From NCBI RefSeq assembly GCF_001547755.1, contig NZ_AP013042.1:806001-870000 (forward strand): 64,000 nucleotides of DNA, in the 5' to 3' direction. Source of the stretch: an endosymbiont of Bathymodiolus septemdierum str. Myojin knoll (GTDB lineage: Bacteria > Pseudomonadota > Gammaproteobacteria > PS1 > Pseudothioglobaceae). The stretch's first letter is position 1. Each line of letters opens with the position of its first letter. The notes under the pieces were generated by a model. The model saw nothing but the letters and a program-made list of their open reading frames with translations, had not been told where the DNA came from and did no database searches. Below are positions 1 through 7,542 of this stretch, in pieces. Position numbers and translations under genes: made by a program.

Positions 1-61
1 ATTTTACTGTTTTATTTTTTATAGGTTTGATTTTTTTTATTAAAAAAATGCGTTAGTAAAG

Positions 62-67
62 TATAAT
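62..67 (+). promoter_or_regulatory. candidate -10 box for lysC operon
   Basis: A perfect TATAAT lies 30 bases before the chosen lysC start, in an AT-rich leader. No good -35 hexamer sits 16-18 bases upstream, so this is only a candidate for the promoter of the lysC-to-M61 run. Confidence 0.35.
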
Positions 68-96
68 CTAGGAATTATTTTATAAATTTATTGCTC

Positions 97-1320
97 GTGG
101 CGTTAATCGTTCAAAAATATGGTGGCACTTCAGTAGGCTCGGTAGAGCGAATTCAAGCGGTTGCTAAAAAAATTAAAGCTTTTAGTGAGAAAGGCGATCA
201 ACTGGTTGTTAGTGTTTCAGCAATGAGCGGTGAGACCAATCGTCTGACTGAAATCGCTCAAGAAATACAAGATGTGCCGTCTTTGAGGGAGATGGATGTA
301 TTATTGACAACGGGTGAGCAGGTGACGATTTCTTTGCTTTCAATGGCATTGCAACAGCTTGGTTGCGATGCGATTTCTTATACCGGTTCACAGGTGCGTA
401 TTACTACCGATAGTGCGCATGGTAAGGCGCGTATCAAATCTATTGATGACCATCGCATTCATGCCAGTTTGGGTGCAGGTAAGGTGGTGGTGGTTGCAGG
501 GTTTCAAGGTGTAGATGAAGAAGGGCATATTACCACACTTGGTCGCGGGGGGTCTGATACCACTGCAGTGGCTTTGGCGGCAGCGCTAAAGGCGGATGAA
601 TGTCAGATTTACACCGATGTAGATGGGGTTTATACTACCGACCCTCGTATTGAGCCGAATGCCAGAAAAATGAATACCGTGAGTTATGAAGAGATGCTAG
701 AAATGGCATCGCTTGGCTCAAAAGTCTTACAAATTCGCAGTGTAGAATTTGCATCAAAATATAAAGTACCATTGCGCGTATTGTCGTCACTGATTGATAA
801 TCCGACGGGTACATTAATTACCAGCGAGGAAAATATTATGGAAAAAGCTATTATTTCAGGAATCGCACACAATAAAGATGAGGCAAAACTCAGTTTGATT
901 GGTGTGCCAGACAAGCCAGGCATTGCGTTTAAAATTTTGAAGCCGATTAGTGAGGCAAATATCGAAGTTGATATGATTGTGCAAAGCGTTTCTGCGCGTG
1001 AAGGGTTGACGAATTTTGCCTTCACGGTGCACCGTAATGATTTTAGTAAAGCGGAAGAAATTTTGCAAAAAGTTTGTAAAGGTTTAGATGCAAAAGCGGT
1101 TCAGTCTGATGATAATGTCGTTAAGGTATCATTAGTAGGTATTGGAATGCGTTCACATGCGGGTATTGCGACGCAGATGTTTGAGATATTGCATGAAGAA
1201 AATGTGAACATCCAAATGATTTCCACTTCTGAAATTAAGATTTCAGTAGTGATTGATGCAAAATATTTAGAGTTGGCAGTGCGTTCATTGCACGCTGCAT
1301 TTGAATTAGATAAGGAATAG
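97..1320 (+). CDS. lysC: aspartate kinase
   Basis: Phosphorylates L-aspartate, the first step toward lysine, threonine, methionine and diaminopimelate. The N-terminal kinase signature KYGGTSVGS is at residues 7-15 and the catalytic segment GRGGSDTT follows near residue 150. Two ACT domains fill roughly residues 262-405, so feedback inhibition by lysine and/or threonine is likely. I chose the GTG at 97 over the TTG at 91 because it gives the family N-terminus MALIVQK; no strong Shine-Dalgarno decides it. At 407 aa it matches the monofunctional Pseudomonas-type enzyme. First gene of a tightly packed + strand run. Confidence 0.95.
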   Translation: MALIVQKYGGTSVGSVERIQAVAKKIKAFSEKGDQLVVSVSAMSGETNRLTEIAQEIQDVPSLREMDVLLTTGEQVTISLLSMALQQLGCDAISYTGSQVRITTDSAHGKARIKSIDDHRIHASLGAGKVVVVAGFQGVDEEGHITTLGRGGSDTTAVALAAALKADECQIYTDVDGVYTTDPRIEPNARKMNTVSYEEMLEMASLGSKVLQIRSVEFASKYKVPLRVLSSLIDNPTGTLITSEENIMEKAIISGIAHNKDEAKLSLIGVPDKPGIAFKILKPISEANIEVDMIVQSVSAREGLTNFAFTVHRNDFSKAEEILQKVCKGLDAKAVQSDDNVVKVSLVGIGMRSHAGIATQMFEILHEENVNIQMISTSEIKISVVIDAKYLELAVRSLHAAFELDKE

Positions 1321-1322
1321 AG

Positions 1323-2252
1323 ATGCCAGGATTTGAAGACAGAGACGGTTTAATTTGGTTTGACGGAGAGTGGGTTGATTGGCGTGAAGCCAAAATTCAT
1401 GTGCTAACACACACGCTACATTATGGCATGGGTGTGTTTGAAGGTGTTCGTGCTTATCAAACAGATAAAGGTCCTGCGATTTTCCGCTTAGAAGAGCATA
1501 CAAACAGGCTGTTTAATTCCGCCAAGATTATGGCAATGGACATTGGTTATTCCAAAGATGAAATCAACCAAGCACAGCGAGATGCTGTAACTAAAAACAA
1601 TTTAGACGGTGCCTATATCCGCCCAATGTGTTTTTACGGATCAGAAGGTATGGGGTTGCGTGCTGACAGCTTGAAAGTTCATACTATTATTGCTGCGTGG
1701 GAATGGGGTTCATATCTCGGTGAAGATAATATGAAAAATGGTTTACGCATCCGCACTTCAAGTTATACCCGTCATCATGCTAATATTACAATGACTAAGG
1801 CAAAAGCAAATGGCAATTACATTAATTCAATGTTAGCATTGCAAGAGGCACTAACAGATGGTTATGATGAAGCATTATTATTGGATGTTGATGGTTTTGT
1901 TGCCGAAGGCAGTGGTGAAAATATTTTTATCGTTCGTGATGGCGTTCTCTATACGCCTGATTTAACTTCTGCATTGGCGGGCATCACTCGTGATACTATT
2001 TTTGAACTTGCCATAGATTTGGGTTATAAAGTGATTGAAAAACGCATCACCCGTGATGAAGTATATTGTGCGGATGAAGCGTTTTTTACTGGCACTGCTG
2101 CAGAAGTAACACCCATTCGTGAGCTAGATAATCGCACAATCGGTAACGGCTCTCGTGGCCCAATCACTGAGAAATTACAAGCATTATATTTTGATTGTGT
2201 TTACGGTCGTAACGATCAGTATAAACGCTGGATTGCCAAAGGAGGCTGCTAA
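1323..2252 (+). CDS. ilvE: branched-chain amino acid aminotransferase
   Basis: PLP-dependent fold-type IV transaminase performing the last step of valine, leucine and isoleucine synthesis. The PLP lysine is about residue 161 in the KANGNY context. The EGSGENIF segment that helps bind the cofactor phosphate is present near residue 200. The length of 309 aa is normal. It starts two bases after lysC, so the two amino-acid genes are probably co-transcribed. A D-amino-acid transaminase specificity is possible in this fold, but the sequence reads as IlvE. Confidence 0.93.
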   Translation: MPGFEDRDGLIWFDGEWVDWREAKIHVLTHTLHYGMGVFEGVRAYQTDKGPAIFRLEEHTNRLFNSAKIMAMDIGYSKDEINQAQRDAVTKNNLDGAYIRPMCFYGSEGMGLRADSLKVHTIIAAWEWGSYLGEDNMKNGLRIRTSSYTRHHANITMTKAKANGNYINSMLALQEALTDGYDEALLLDVDGFVAEGSGENIFIVRDGVLYTPDLTSALAGITRDTIFELAIDLGYKVIEKRITRDEVYCADEAFFTGTAAEVTPIRELDNRTIGNGSRGPITEKLQALYFDCVYGRNDQYKRWIAKGGC

Positions 2253-2446
2253 TGACCATAGGTATTAATGATTTTCAACAAAAGAATGTGAGTTTCAGTG
2301 TTATAAAAAGAAAAGATTTGCCTGCACATTGTCCACCAATTGAAGCGCAAAAATGGAACATGCATCCCAAGGTATTTATGCAGTTTAGTAACAAGGGCGA
2401 GGCAGTTTGCCCATACTGCGGCTCCAAATATCAGTTAGTTGACTGA
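2252..2446 (+). CDS. small CHCC-type zinc-ribbon protein
   Basis: A 64-residue protein with the zf-CHCC pattern: HC near residues 26-27, WNMHP near 36-40 and a C-terminal CPYCGSKY knuckle. The arrangement resembles the zinc-binding NDUFS6-like subunit associated with respiratory complex I, but bacterial members are mostly uncharacterised. Its ATG overlaps the ilvE stop by one base, implying translational coupling. I cannot assign a specific job beyond zinc binding. Confidence 0.8.
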   Translation: MTIGINDFQQKNVSFSVIKRKDLPAHCPPIEAQKWNMHPKVFMQFSNKGEAVCPYCGSKYQLVD

Positions 2447-2456
2447 TCTCACCCTG

Positions 2457-2978
2457 ATGGTTAAGCCCGTTCAAAATGTCATTTTAATCGGTCCAATGGG
2501 CTCTGGTAAAACCTCGGTAGGTCGTCGTCTTGCCTGTGTACTCAAACGCGATTTTTTTGATACTGATTTTGAAATTGTTGCTCGCACAGGTGTTGCTATT
2601 GACCATATTTTTGATGTAGAGGGAGAAGAGGGTTTTCGCAAGCGTGAAACGCAAATGCTCAAAGATTTGTGTGAAATTCCTAATATCATCATTGCCACAG
2701 GCGGCGGTATTGTGATCAAAGAAGAGAATCGAAACCTGTTAAAACATAATGGTTTTGTAGTTTATCTCTCTTCCAGTGTTGAGCAATTAGTCAAACGCAC
2801 CGCCAAATCTAAAACCCGACCTTTGTTGGAACAATCAACAAATAGAGAAAAAACTTTGCGTGATTTATTAACCGCCAGAGAAGACTTTTACCAAGACACA
2901 GCAGATTTGATAGTGGATACTACAGGTAAAAAACTCTACTCTATTATTAACGAGATAAAAAAGGCAGTCGGACAATGA
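2457..2978 (+). CDS. aroK: shikimate kinase
   Basis: Phosphorylates shikimate at the 3-hydroxyl in the pathway to chorismate and aromatic amino acids. The P-loop GPMGSGKTS is near residues 12-20, the shikimate-binding DTD follows at about 36-38, ATGGGIV sits mid-protein and the lid carries SKTRPLL. I prefer the ATG at 2457, which gives 173 aa as in E. coli AroK. A TTG at 2439 would add six residues and overlap the zinc-ribbon gene. Neither start has a clear ribosome binding site. Confidence 0.92.
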   Translation: MVKPVQNVILIGPMGSGKTSVGRRLACVLKRDFFDTDFEIVARTGVAIDHIFDVEGEEGFRKRETQMLKDLCEIPNIIIATGGGIVIKEENRNLLKHNGFVVYLSSSVEQLVKRTAKSKTRPLLEQSTNREKTLRDLLTAREDFYQDTADLIVDTTGKKLYSIINEIKKAVGQ

Positions 2979-4333
2979 AAAGTACTTTAATCATTAGTGT
3001 GCTACTTATTGCTATAAATGTTCAGGCAATGACAGAACAAGATTTTGTTGAGCGCCTTAAATTTATTCATCCTTTTTTCAAGCAACAAACGCTTTTAAGT
3101 ACGATTAAAAAGATTGAAAAGGTGGCAACTACTGCTAATGAAGACTGGATTGTTGCACTGGATAGCACTTATCAAAACGAAACCAATGCCGCAGATGCAT
3201 TGGCAACTTATAACGATTTAACCACGACTTCTATTGGTGTCTCTGCCACTAAAAAACATGTAACGACGGGCAGCGATATTGTCATAAAGCACACCTGGTC
3301 AGAAAATAACAAAGACCTAAATAGCACTCACAATCAATTCTCTATTGATTATGTCTATCCTTTATTACGCAATAGAGGTGGTATAAATGACCGTCTTAGT
3401 GGTGATATAGCGAAAATTTCCATTGCTAAAAATCGGTTGGAACGACTTGAGGCAGAAGAGGGGTTTATTTTTAAACAGTTAACCCGTTTTGTAGATTTGG
3501 CGTATGCACAGCAACAGCGGTTGATTGACGAACGACGACTAACATTAGCAAAAAAAGAATTGACCTTGGTAAAAAAGAAATACACTGCCTCAGTTGTAGA
3601 AAGAGTGGATGTGCTTTTACAAGAAGATGCCTACCAAAGGGCAAAGCAGCAATTGTTACAAGCGCAACAAGAATTAATATTACTGCGTCATGAAATTGCC
3701 ATTATGCTTGGACTTGATTTTAAAGAAATTGTCGCTGAAATAGATTTGTACAAGATGTATAACCCTAAAGTAACAAATTTAAAGAACTACCTGATAGAGA
3801 ATTCTAGGGTGTTAAAAATCAGCGAACTGGAAAAAAATACAATAAAGCGTCAATTGCGTAGTTTTAAAAACCAATCTAGGGCAAAACTTAATTTAAACTT
3901 GGGTCTTAGTAATGATACCTACTCAAAATCAATTGACAATCAAAGCACCACTTGGCGCGTAGGCCTGGGTTTAGCCTATCCTTTGGGTGGCGTTCAAACT
4001 AAGAGTGATATTCAAAAAGCCAATCAGCAGATTTTAAGTTTAGAGCAGTCTAAACAACAACAGTTATTGGATATTTATACAAAGGCAAAAACCTTAAAAG
4101 AGAAAATTCAATTATTAAAGGAAATGTTAACTTCTAATAAAGTGCAAATCGACATTGCTAAAGCACGCACTATTGAAGAAAAACAGCGTTATGTGAATGG
4201 TAATGGGCAGGCGAGTTTTGTGATTAATGCGCAAAATAACGAACAGATTGTTGAATTAAATTATACAAAAACGGCCAAAAATTATCAAAAGGCTGTACTT
4301 GAATTTAAGGCTACGATTGATCGTTTGCTATAA
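2975..4333 (+). CDS. TolC-family outer membrane efflux protein
   Basis: A 452-residue outer-membrane factor. The N-terminus is a short signal peptide ending near VQA-M at residue 18. The body has long alternating helices rich in Gln, Lys and Glu (for example around residues 195-240 and 355-400), as expected of the periplasmic coiled-coil barrel of TolC-like trimers. The start overlaps the aroK stop by four bases. No inner-membrane pump or adaptor is adjacent; the RND pair at 41616-46314 is a possible partner but this is speculation. Confidence 0.8.
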   Translation: MKSTLIISVLLIAINVQAMTEQDFVERLKFIHPFFKQQTLLSTIKKIEKVATTANEDWIVALDSTYQNETNAADALATYNDLTTTSIGVSATKKHVTTGSDIVIKHTWSENNKDLNSTHNQFSIDYVYPLLRNRGGINDRLSGDIAKISIAKNRLERLEAEEGFIFKQLTRFVDLAYAQQQRLIDERRLTLAKKELTLVKKKYTASVVERVDVLLQEDAYQRAKQQLLQAQQELILLRHEIAIMLGLDFKEIVAEIDLYKMYNPKVTNLKNYLIENSRVLKISELEKNTIKRQLRSFKNQSRAKLNLNLGLSNDTYSKSIDNQSTTWRVGLGLAYPLGGVQTKSDIQKANQQILSLEQSKQQQLLDIYTKAKTLKEKIQLLKEMLTSNKVQIDIAKARTIEEKQRYVNGNGQASFVINAQNNEQIVELNYTKTAKNYQKAVLEFKATIDRLL

Positions 4334-6084
4334 TGATTTATTATCAAATCACCCCAAAGAATGTTAATGCACACCTCTTTGAGGTGCATTTAACTTTAAG
4401 CAATCCAAACCCATTAGGACAGGTATTTTCGTTACCAAACTGGATTCCAGGCAGTTACTTAGTGCGTGATTTTACCAAACATATTGTTCGTATTAAGGCG
4501 CAAAGTAATGGTAAATCTATCAAAATTAAAAAGTTAGATAAAAACCATTGGATTGTTCAACCTTGCACAAATACTATTAAACTCACTTATGAGGTATACG
4601 CCTATGATTTATCTGTGCGATGTGCCTACCTCACCAATCAACGCGCCTTTTTCAATGGTAGTAGTGTGTTTTTACACGCGCTTGGCTTTGACCAAGCACC
4701 TTGTGAAGTTACCCTTAATTACCCAGCAGAAAAAGTGCTGGGGAAATGGCGTTGTGCCACAACGCTCACCTTAAAAAGTAAACAGCAGGATAGTGAGATT
4801 TATACCGCTGATAATTATGAAGATTTAATTGATCATCCCGTTGAAATGGCGGACTTTAGCCGTTTTGAATTTAGCGTGGATAATATTCCCCATGCGATGA
4901 CTATTACTGGCGAGCATACGACGGATATTGCTAGATTGCAAGATGATTTGCGCTGTATTTGTCAGCATCACATTGATTTTTTCGGTGGTCAAGTACCTTT
5001 TGATGAATATCTGTTTCTAACCTTGGTAACCCATAAAGATTACGGTGGCTTAGAGCATAAAAAATCCAGTAGTTTAATTTGCGCCAGAAAAGAACTGCCA
5101 GTGATAGGAAAACCTGACATAAACCCTGAATATGCACGCTTCTTAGCATTATGCTCGCATGAATATTTCCATGCTTGGTGGGTTAAAACCGTTAAACCTG
5201 CAAGTTTTTACAACCTTGATATGAGCCGTGAAAACCACACCGAACAATTATGGATTTTTGAAGGTTTTACCTCTTATTATGATGAACTTTCGTTACTACG
5301 AACACAATTATTATCCATTGAGCAATATTTAACGCTATTTGCGCAAACCATCAGCAAGGTTCAGCGCGGTACAGGTCGTTACAAGCAATCTTTGGCGGAG
5401 TCTAGCTTTGATGCATGGACCAAATTTTATCAACAAGATGAAAATGCACCCAATGCCATCGTTAGTTATTATACCAAGGGAGCAGTATTTGCATTTGTAT
5501 TAGATATTGAAATTCGTAAACGCACCAATAATAAATATTCCTTGGACAGTGTGATGCGCATAATTTGGCAAGACTATCAAACCATAGGTTTGGAAGATGA
5601 CACTGTGCAAACGCTGGTAGCAGAGATTACCCAAAGTGATTTTAGCGAATTTTTTGACGCCTATTTATATGGCGTAGATGATTTGCCACTGAAACAAGCC
5701 TTTGATTACATCGGCATTAACTGTGAATTCATCCACAAGCCAGGTGATTTATTGAATATTGGCTTGGGCATTGATAAAACCCAAAAATACGCCGTTGTCA
5801 CGCATATCCTTGATAATTCCTGCGTGCAAAATGCAGGGCTGTATGTTAGGGATAAAATTCTAAGCATCAATGGTGTTAAATTAAAGGCTAAAGACTTGGT
5901 AAAAACACTAGGTTCTTGCAATGAAGGTGAAATGATTAAAATGGGAATCTTAAGAGACAAGGCGCCACTTGAAATAAAACTCAACATTACACTCACTGAA
6001 AAATCACATTGCGTTCTGACACCTGATGCCAAATCTAGTCAAGAAACCTTAAAAAGACAAAAACAATGGGCGTTGCCAAAATAA
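4333..6084 (+). CDS. M61 family metallopeptidase with PDZ domain
   Basis: A glycyl-aminopeptidase-like zinc protease of 583 aa. An N-terminal beta domain is followed by HEYFH (an HExxH zinc site) near residue 275 and by the EGFTSYYDE segment that supplies the third ligand, then a PDZ domain at roughly residues 475-550. No signal peptide is visible. The ATG overlaps the TolC-like stop by one base. The last 351 coding bases and the following 190 bases are duplicated almost exactly at 9389-9929, so this is the intact copy. Confidence 0.88.
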   Translation: MIYYQITPKNVNAHLFEVHLTLSNPNPLGQVFSLPNWIPGSYLVRDFTKHIVRIKAQSNGKSIKIKKLDKNHWIVQPCTNTIKLTYEVYAYDLSVRCAYLTNQRAFFNGSSVFLHALGFDQAPCEVTLNYPAEKVLGKWRCATTLTLKSKQQDSEIYTADNYEDLIDHPVEMADFSRFEFSVDNIPHAMTITGEHTTDIARLQDDLRCICQHHIDFFGGQVPFDEYLFLTLVTHKDYGGLEHKKSSSLICARKELPVIGKPDINPEYARFLALCSHEYFHAWWVKTVKPASFYNLDMSRENHTEQLWIFEGFTSYYDELSLLRTQLLSIEQYLTLFAQTISKVQRGTGRYKQSLAESSFDAWTKFYQQDENAPNAIVSYYTKGAVFAFVLDIEIRKRTNNKYSLDSVMRIIWQDYQTIGLEDDTVQTLVAEITQSDFSEFFDAYLYGVDDLPLKQAFDYIGINCEFIHKPGDLLNIGLGIDKTQKYAVVTHILDNSCVQNAGLYVRDKILSINGVKLKAKDLVKTLGSCNEGEMIKMGILRDKAPLEIKLNITLTEKSHCVLTPDAKSSQETLKRQKQWALPK

Positions 6085-6131
6085 GGAAGCAGAAGGGCGT
6101 TTTAAAATAAGGCTATGCATATGACTCTCTT

Positions 6132-6195
6132 ATTATTAAATAAATCACTCTCTGACCCTAATTATTAAATAAATCACTCTCTGACCCTAATTATT
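6132..6195 (+). repeat. 29-bp tandem repeat, 2.2 copies, downstream of M61 gene
   Basis: A 29-base unit containing TCACTCTCTGACCC is present twice head to tail and then six bases more. The same array is present at 9787-9850 because it lies inside the duplicated block. The function is unknown; two copies without spacers are not a CRISPR. Confidence 0.9.
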
Positions 6196-6249
6196 CTGTT
6201 AGGTATTTTTATAGTCATAAGTTATTGTTTTTAGATGTAATTTACTAAA

Positions 6250-6274
6250 TAAAAGGGTAGCGTCCCCTTATTCA
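6250..6274 (+). repeat. diverged RAYT/REP-type end sequence
   Basis: Contains GGGTAGCGTCCCCTTATTC. Its complement (GGGGACGCTACC followed by TTTTATT) is clearly related to the GGGGACAGGCTACTTTT ends of the RAYT element at 8640-9384. It marks the right edge of duplicated block copy 1. Confidence 0.6.
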
Positions 6275-6390
6275 GAGGCTTCTTGCATACGCTTCATGTG
6301 TTCGTCTTTATGTAAGAGAATGGTCTTTGAATTTCAGTTGTTGATATTGGTCATAAATTAAGCTATCAATAATTAAAAGTTACACCTTTA
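6272..6390 (-). pseudogene. frameshifted C-terminal gene fragment
   Basis: Read on the minus strand, one frame gives DSLIYDQYQQLKFKDHSLT and then a stop, while an overlapping frame gives HKDEHMKRMQEASE and a TAA inside the element end at 6274. Together they look like one short coding tail broken by a frameshift. I do not recognise the parent family. The composition is protein-like but the fragment is too short for certainty. Confidence 0.3.
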
Positions 6391-6442
6391 TTTTAATGAT
6401 AGCTGGCGAAAAGCAAGTTTTTTTAATTTTATTCTGTGCGTT

Positions 6443-6475
6443 AAAAAACCGACTTAGATTACTCTAAATCGGTTT
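6443..6475 (-). terminator. rho-independent terminator of the DUF2188-DUF1508 operon
   Basis: A 13-bp stem (AAACCGA-TTAGA type, one wobble pair) with loop bases TTAC at 6459-6462 is followed on the minus strand by six T residues. It lies 20 bases beyond the stop of the DUF1508 gene. Confidence 0.8.
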
Positions 6476-6494
6476 CTGATGTTGCTAACTTAAA

Positions 6495-6839
6495 TTAAGT
6501 TAAATCATCTACAGGAGCGTTTGGTGCATTCGTCTTTACTGACTCAATTCCGATTTCTGCGCCTTGTTTAGAAGCGTAGCCCTCAGAACCAGTAAGAATT
6601 ACTTGACCATTATCTGCTGATTTCAAATTGAAATACCACTGATTGTCTCTATCACTTTGCTTGATTGTAAAGTTATTAAGACTTTGTGAGTTTTTTCTAA
6701 CAGACTCTATTCCGTTTTCAGCAGATTGCTTAGCAACATACCCTTCAGATTTACCAATATTTTCTCCATTTACAGCTTTTAATCTAAACCAATATTGATT
6801 GTCATTACCTTTGTATATTTCAAATTTTCCATTACTCAT
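6495..6839 (-). CDS. DUF1508 (YegP/UPF0339) two-repeat protein
   Basis: A 114-residue protein made of two copies of the DUF1508 unit, each built as K-F-x-I-x-K...x-W-F-x-L-K followed by SEGY-x-x-K-Q-x-A-E-x-G-I-E-S-V (around residues 5-50 and 57-103). This is the YegP architecture; the fold is known but the biochemical role is not. A good AGGAGAAATAT ribosome site precedes the ATG. It lies 18 bases after the DUF2188 gene and shares its promoter, in divergent orientation to an XRE/ImmA pair, which suggests a stress-induced target of that regulator. Confidence 0.85.
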   Translation of the reverse strand: MSNGKFEIYKGNDNQYWFRLKAVNGENIGKSEGYVAKQSAENGIESVRKNSQSLNNFTIKQSDRDNQWYFNLKSADNGQVILTGSEGYASKQGAEIGIESVKTNAPNAPVDDLT

Positions 6840-6857
6840 ATATTTCTCCTATTAAAA

Positions 6858-7082
6858 TTATCCTTTTGGCGGAAATGGGTCGTTCCCATAACTATCTCTA
6901 TCTCTTATTTGTCCATTTTTCCTGTGGATAAATAATTCTGACTCTTGTGATCTGCTAATTTTTCTACCAGCATCAATCGCACTTTTTTGTGTTTCATGGA
7001 TTGACGTTGCTTTCGTATTACCAGCTCCTTTTACTGCCCACTCTTTTCCGTGGGGTACAACATGTTGATTTTTATTTGGCAT
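6858..7082 (-). CDS. DUF2188 small protein
   Basis: A 74-residue protein with the family pattern: VVPHGKEWAVKGAGN near the N-terminus, then AIDAGRKISRSQESELFIHRKNGQI and a final DSYGNDPFPPKG. Members are short, widespread and of unknown function. AGGAGAAATTA precedes the ATG at a suitable distance. It is the first gene of the minus-strand operon driven by the promoter at 7137-7165, whose early transcribed region contains a palindromic operator. Confidence 0.8.
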   Translation of the reverse strand: MPNKNQHVVPHGKEWAVKGAGNTKATSIHETQKSAIDAGRKISRSQESELFIHRKNGQIRDRDSYGNDPFPPKG

Positions 7083-7113
7083 TAATTTCTCCTAAATAGA
7101 GGTTAAAATACAA

Positions 7114-7127
7114 TCAGATATATCTGA
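7114..7127. promoter_or_regulatory. palindromic operator O1
   Basis: TCAGATATATCTGA is a perfect 14-bp palindrome. It lies just downstream of the predicted transcription start of the DUF2188 operon (-10 at 7137-7142 on the minus strand). It shares the pattern TYAGAWATATCTRA with O2 at 7185-7198, so both are probably bound by the same XRE repressor. Confidence 0.6.
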
Positions 7128-7136
7128 CATATACGT

Positions 7137-7165
7137 AATATATACTTTTTCATTGCATATGTCAA
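7137..7165 (-). promoter_or_regulatory. sigma70 promoter for DUF2188-DUF1508 operon
   Basis: On the minus strand TTGACA (7165-7160) is followed after exactly 17 bases by TATATT (7142-7137). This is a near-consensus promoter with its expected start about 7130, directly in front of operator O1. Confidence 0.7.
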
Positions 7166-7181
7166 GATTAATTTGTATAAT
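7153..7181 (+). promoter_or_regulatory. sigma70 promoter for xre-immA
   Basis: TTGCAT (7153-7158), a 17-base spacer and TATAAT (7176-7181) give a near-consensus promoter firing rightwards. Its -35 box is one base away from the -35 box of the opposite promoter, so the two are back to back. Confidence 0.7.
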
Positions 7182-7184
7182 TGG

Positions 7185-7198
7185 TTAGAAATATCTAA
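7185..7198. promoter_or_regulatory. palindromic operator O2
   Basis: TTAGAAATATCTAA, flanked by G and C to give arms GTTAGA and TCTAAC, overlaps the expected start of the xre-immA transcript. It is the sister of O1, with centres 71 bases apart, consistent with autorepression. Confidence 0.6.
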
Positions 7199-7224
7199 CA
7201 TTATTAAAATTAGGAGATATGGTT

Positions 7225-7542
7225 ATGGCGTTAGGGTTGAAAATAAAAGAATTAAGGTTAAATAAAAAAAAATCACTTCAGGAAGTTGCAGATGCAATAA
7301 AAATTTCTAAGACGCACATTTGGGAGATTGAAAGAGGGACAGCAAAAAACCCTTCATTAAATTTGCTTGAGAGTTTGTCAAGTTATTTCGGAGAAACTAT
7401 AGACTCGTTAATTAATGATGATGACAAGATAGATAAAAATAAAAGCTTTGCACGAACGATACAAGGCATGGGTCTTACTGATGCAGACTATAAGGCATTG
7501 GAATTTGCTGCTGAGTTATTAAAAAATAGAAAAGGTGATTAA
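7225..7542 (+). CDS. XRE-family transcriptional repressor
   Basis: A Cro/CI-type HTH occupies residues 5-60 (KIKELRLNKKKSLQEVADAI, then KTHIWEIERGTAKNPSLNLL as turn and recognition helix). The acidic C-terminal tail ends in LKNRKGD. I use the ATG at 7225 rather than 7219 because AGGAGA at 7212-7217 is correctly spaced for it. The next gene, an ImmA/IrrE protease, overlaps by 8 bases. In such pairs the protease normally cleaves the repressor. The two palindromes at its divergent promoter are the likely binding sites. Confidence 0.85.
   Translation: MALGLKIKELRLNKKKSLQEVADAIKISKTHIWEIERGTAKNPSLNLLESLSSYFGETIDSLINDDDKIDKNKSFARTIQGMGLTDADYKALEFAAELLKNRKGD

Larger units (their letters stand above)
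5734..6274 (+). repeat. 541-bp duplicated block, copy 1
   Basis: This block matches 9389-9929 at a constant offset of 3655 bases; I found two differences (G/A in the NAGLY/NAELY codon and T/C in the DLVKT/DLAKT codon). It begins inside the M61 gene and ends just after a GGGTAGCGTCCCC motif. Near-identity indicates a recent duplication. Confidence 0.97.

Noticed and set aside
5706-6032. 108-codon frame antisense to the M61 gene
   Set aside because: Shadow of the real gene; it repeats at 9386-9739 only because the block is duplicated.
6132-6195. Possible CRISPR array
   Set aside because: Two contiguous 29-bp units without spacers and no cas genes; a simple tandem repeat.
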